This document shows, one piece after another, positions 61,412 through 64,000 of a stretch of DNA of 64,000 bases. Source of the stretch: JACCZH01 sp963729445 (GTDB lineage: Bacteria > Chloroflexota > Chloroflexia > Thermomicrobiales > CFX8). The number at the start of each line of letters is the position of its first letter. Positions within the stretch are counted from its first letter, which is position 1. Location: positions 310,001-374,000 of the forward strand of contig CAVSNU010000002.1 of NCBI GenBank assembly GCA_963729445.1, read 5' to 3'. Both the position numbers and the translations under genes were made by a program. The notes beneath the pieces were generated by a model that was not told where the DNA came from, did no database searches, and worked only from the letters and a program-made list of their open reading frames with translations.

Positions 61412-62062
61412 GTGAAAGCTGTCGTCTTACTTTCGGGAGGACTCGACTCCACGACCGTCGCCTATCTCGCCAAGCGCTCAGGCTACGAGATCTATGCGCT
61501 CACAATCCGTTACGGCCAGCGCCACGACCGCGAGCTTCAGGCTGCCCGTGACGTCTGCGATGCCCTCGGCGTGGTTGAGCACCGCGTCATCTCACTGGAT
61601 TTTGGGGACTGGGGATCCTCGCTTACCGGCAGTGGAGACCTGCGGTCAGAAGGGGAAACCGGCTCCATCCCGTCCACCTGGGTGCCGATGCGCAACCTGA
61701 TTTTCCTGGGCATCGCGAGTGGATACGCGGAGGTCGTGGGAGCAGACGCCATCTACATCGGGGTCAGCCAGGTTGATTACTCGGGATATCCGGATTGTCG
61801 GGCAGCGTTTATCGACGCCTACCAGCGCGCCGCCGACCTGGCGAGCAAACAGTTTGTAGAGCGCGGCGTCTCGATTCCGGTCATCGCCCCCCTGATGCAC
61901 CTTTCAAAGCCGGGAACGATCCAGTTGGGCTGGGCCCTCGGGGTCGACTACGAGATGACATGGTCGTGCTACGCAGGCGGAGTCCGGCCGTGTGGCGTGT
62001 GTGACGCGTGTCGTATCCGCGACGCGGCGTTCCGGGAGGTTGCCCGTCTCCAGACCGGTTAA
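61412..62062 (+). CDS. queC: 7-cyano-7-deazaguanine synthase
   Basis: The protein has 216 residues. An ATP-pyrophosphatase P-loop 'VVLLSGGLDSTTVAYLAKRSGYEIYALTIRYGQRHDRELQAAR' opens the protein. 'STWVPMRNLIFLGIASGYAEVVGADAIYIGVSQVDYSGYPDCRAAFIDAYQRAADL' follows, and the C-terminal zinc site is 'SCYAGGVRPCGVCDACRIR' (four Cys). QueC makes preQ0 from 7-carboxy-7-deazaguanine with ATP and ammonia, for queuosine or other deazapurines. No queD/E/F lie beside it. The 200-base upstream region has no obvious preQ1 riboswitch. Starts with GTG. Confidence 0.96.
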   Translation: MKAVVLLSGGLDSTTVAYLAKRSGYEIYALTIRYGQRHDRELQAARDVCDALGVVEHRVISLDFGDWGSSLTGSGDLRSEGETGSIPSTWVPMRNLIFLGIASGYAEVVGADAIYIGVSQVDYSGYPDCRAAFIDAYQRAADLASKQFVERGVSIPVIAPLMHLSKPGTIQLGWALGVDYEMTWSCYAGGVRPCGVCDACRIRDAAFREVARLQTG

Positions 62063-63231
62063 TCCCCGGTTACAGCGCAATAGACCCTGTCGATCTCACG
62101 TGCCATTGCCGCGAATGACAACTGCTCCTCAAAGTGTCGCCGGACCGCCGCAGAGAGGTCCCGACGCTCTTCTGTAGAGATGCCGAGAGCGGCTGACGCG
62201 AGGCCGTGGGCGTCGCCAGTGTCGAACAGGCGCCCGAACGTCCCGCCCTCCGTCATCATCGCGAATGCCGGAATATCCGACACAATCGGGATACAGCCGC
62301 ACGACATCGCCTCGACAATCGCAAGACCGCTCCACTCGCGCAGGCTGGCTTGTAACAGGAAGTCGGCGCTGGAGTAGACCGCTTCCATCTCCTCCAGCTC
62401 CACGCGTCCTCGTAGCTCGACCACGTCGTTAACGTCGGGTTGCTGCTCGAGAAAGGATCGCACCTGGGCGAGTATCTCATCACTCAGGTAGTACAGGTAG
62501 AGCCGTGCCCCAGGCTGGGCTGCTTGAATCCTGGCGAAGCCTTCGAGCATCGTCAGCGGGTCTTTGACCGGGTGCAATCTGCCAGCCGAGAGGTAGACCG
62601 GATCGCCGCGCATTCCGGTGAGGCTGCGTGCAGCCGCTTTCTCAAGCCCCCGAAACGGACTACTCGTCTCGAGGACCAGCTCGACCTGACACTGTGCAAG
62701 GCCGAGCCCCCCGGAGACCCACAGGTCCGCTTGCTGGCGGGTCGTGAACAATACCCGCGCAATACGGCGCTGGTTGTAGCGCTGCAGAGGACGTCGTTTC
62801 CAGGATTGTGCCGGGGCGCCGCCGTGAAAATGGACCACCAACGGTATCCTCATCCGTGCCGTGAGCCGGGCGACGAGCGCGAGCTGGATATCCATGGTTA
62901 ATCCAAAGAAATGAACGACATCTGGAGCGAGCGCTTCCAATCTCCGGACCAGGCGCGTTGCGGGCTGGTAATAGGCCGGGCCGTAGCGCGGCTTGCGGCG
63001 ATGGATGACCTCTCCCAGCCACACTGCATAGCGAGGCGGGCAGATGAACTCGTACCGGACGGTGTTTATGTCGCACTGCGCGTCGAGCGCCGCGTGAATC
63101 AGCACAGTCACGTCGTGCCCGAGACCGGCCAGCGCGGCCGGCAAGATGCGCAGAATCGGGTAGCGCGCGAGCATCACGTCCGGATTGGCTACCTCCGGAC
63201 TGTGGAACGGCATCACCATGGCAACCTTCAC
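62059..63231 (-). CDS. Glycosyltransferase family 4/1
   Basis: The protein has 390 residues with GT-B fold. N-terminal domain 'MKVAMVMPFHSPEVANPDVMLARYPILRILPAALAGLGHDVTVL', and 'VVHFFGLTMDIQLALVARLTARMRIPLVVHFHGGAP'. C-terminal nucleotide-sugar domain 'GDPVYLSAGRLHPVKDPLTMLEGFARI' and 'EAVYSSADFLLQASLREWSGLAIVEAMSCGCIPIVSDIPAFAMMTEGG', with the E-x7-E motif. Donor and acceptor are unknown. It overlaps the next glycosyltransferase gene by 4 bases and queC by 4 bases, tail to tail. Confidence 0.93.
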   Translation of the reverse strand: MKVAMVMPFHSPEVANPDVMLARYPILRILPAALAGLGHDVTVLIHAALDAQCDINTVRYEFICPPRYAVWLGEVIHRRKPRYGPAYYQPATRLVRRLEALAPDVVHFFGLTMDIQLALVARLTARMRIPLVVHFHGGAPAQSWKRRPLQRYNQRRIARVLFTTRQQADLWVSGGLGLAQCQVELVLETSSPFRGLEKAAARSLTGMRGDPVYLSAGRLHPVKDPLTMLEGFARIQAAQPGARLYLYYLSDEILAQVRSFLEQQPDVNDVVELRGRVELEEMEAVYSSADFLLQASLREWSGLAIVEAMSCGCIPIVSDIPAFAMMTEGGTFGRLFDTGDAHGLASAALGISTEERRDLSAAVRRHFEEQLSFAAMAREIDRVYCAVTGD

Positions 63232-64000
63232 GCGTTGTGCCTCTCGATTGCGGTTCGGTACAGGTGGAGAAACCGATCTGCCAACGCCGTCCCGCCATAC
63301 CGGCGGACTACCTGGGCTTGCGCGAAAGCACCCATCTGCCTCAATCGTTCCGGGGCTCCTAGCAAGTTGAGCGCAGCTGCCGCCAGGGCATCGGGGTCAT
63401 GTACGGGTACCGCACTAGCGGACTTTGGCGCGAGATCGCGCACGACGCCGACGGCAGTCCCGACAGTGGGCACGCCACTGGCCGCAGCCTCAAGCACGAC
63501 CATCGCCTGGCTCTCGTGCCGGCTACTCAACAGGAAGAGATCCGCTCGCTGATAGAGTGAAGCCATCTCGGCATGCGGTACGGGGCCTAGAAAATGCACG
63601 GCGCCTGTCACGCCCAGTCTCGCGGACACGCGCTCGAGCTCCGCTCGATGCCCGAATGGATCCTCACCGGCAATCTCCAGGCTCGCGCCCGGGCGTGCCT
63701 CCCGCAGCCGAACGAAGGCTCTGAGCAGCGTTTCCTGATCTTTCACCGGTATGAGTGAGGCGGCGTGCAGCAACCGCGGCCGCTCTGGATCCGCCAGCAG
63801 CGTGCGTCGTACCGGCGTGAGAAATCGCTCGTCCACCGGTAGCGGTGCCAGGTCGTAGCCAGCTGGCCGGTAGACAAGCGACCGTGCCAGATCCAGCACA
63901 TACCCAGAGCCGCCGGTGACCAGCGAGGCGCGCGCGAGCACCTGTCGTTGGATAACACGTCCCCGTTGCGAGAGTAATCCACCGAACTGAATGTCGGGGA
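63228..64000 (-). CDS. Glycosyltransferase family 4/1, 5' end beyond the window
   Basis: The frame is open to the window edge, so the N-terminal acceptor domain is missing. What is seen (about 257 residues) is the GT-B C-terminal domain: 'PRLLHAASLIPVKDQETLLRAFVRLREARPGASLEIAGEDPF', 'GAVHFLGPVPHAEMASLYQRADLFLLSSRHESQAMVVLEAAASGVPTVGTAVGVVRDLAP'. The stop overlaps the downstream glycosyltransferase start (ATGA). The two are a likely operon for an extracellular or cell-wall glycan. Confidence 0.92.
   Translation of the reverse strand, partial: PDIQFGGLLSQRGRVIQRQVLARASLVTGGSGYVLDLARSLVYRPAGYDLAPLPVDERFLTPVRRTLLADPERPRLLHAASLIPVKDQETLLRAFVRLREARPGASLEIAGEDPFGHRAELERVSARLGVTGAVHFLGPVPHAEMASLYQRADLFLLSSRHESQAMVVLEAAASGVPTVGTAVGVVRDLAPKSASAVPVHDPDALAAAALNLLGAPERLRQMGAFAQAQVVRRYGGTALADRFLHLYRTAIERHNA

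Overview
The window is a GC-rich bacterial chromosome segment with no sign of plasmid or phage genes. Several features fit a Chloroflexota bacterium, most likely a Thermomicrobia-like lineage. These are GC-biased codons, GTG and TTG starts behind good Shine-Dalgarno sites, polytopic glycosyltransferase-like proteins (one fused to a beta-propeller), a VanW protein, a split VKOR/DsbA pair and a baeRF protein. The taxonomic call is inference; no rRNA lies in the window. One tRNA is present, tRNA-Glu(CUC).

Layout. 0-6.4 kb: oxidative folding pair (DsbA-like, VKOR), a DtxR-family regulator, RecJ, two MFS transporters (one frameshifted) and a CMD/AhpD-like protein. 6.5-12.9 kb: housekeeping genes, with hemCDB leftward and rplU-rpmA, rpmE, a small ORF, greA and an HD hydrolase rightward. 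13.3-21.6 kb: a DUF299 kinase/pyrophosphorylase and three large membrane proteins resembling dolichyl/polyprenyl-phosphate-sugar glycosyltransferases. 21.7-36.3 kb: an amino-acid and peptide catabolism stretch (thiol dioxygenase-like cupin, two D-amino-acid/glycine-oxidase-like flavoenzymes, methyltransferase, Xaa-Pro peptidase, two M20 hydrolases, YciI, aldehyde dehydrogenase) plus ATP-type PEP carboxykinase. 36.4-43.1 kb: two metallo-beta-lactamase-fold hydrolases flanking a cassette of two GAF histidine kinases and a LuxR-type response regulator. 43.1-47.8 kb: ABC-2 exporter, anti-sigma/ECF sigma pair and a Crp/Fnr regulator, all leftward. 48.3-56.5 kb: VanW envelope protein, a molybdopterin oxidoreductase, an amidinotransferase-fold hydrolase, a PadR regulator and modABC. 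56.6-64 kb: exopolysaccharide-type glycosyltransferases, a YdjM-type membrane hydrolase, a baeRF protein and queC.

Two large-scale observations stand out. First, six gene-free islands (about 13, 22.8, 25.2, 28.6, 33 and 42 kb) are built from the same few palindromic modules in different orders and orientations, plus tandem copies of a short 'AGTCATCCTGAGCG' end unit. Each island borders at least one gene 3' end and none lies between divergent genes. Second, at least five genes are broken by nine single-base changes that can all be read as +1 insertions. Eight of these lie between 27.5 and 35.7 kb, and no deletion is required. This looks more like a local consensus error than natural decay, but it can be tested.

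I did not find a clear-cut, undescribed defence or metabolic system. The best candidates for new biology are the mosaic palindrome islands, the histidine-kinase pair in which one member has lost its ATP-binding motifs, and the membrane glycosyltransferase/NHL-propeller fusion.
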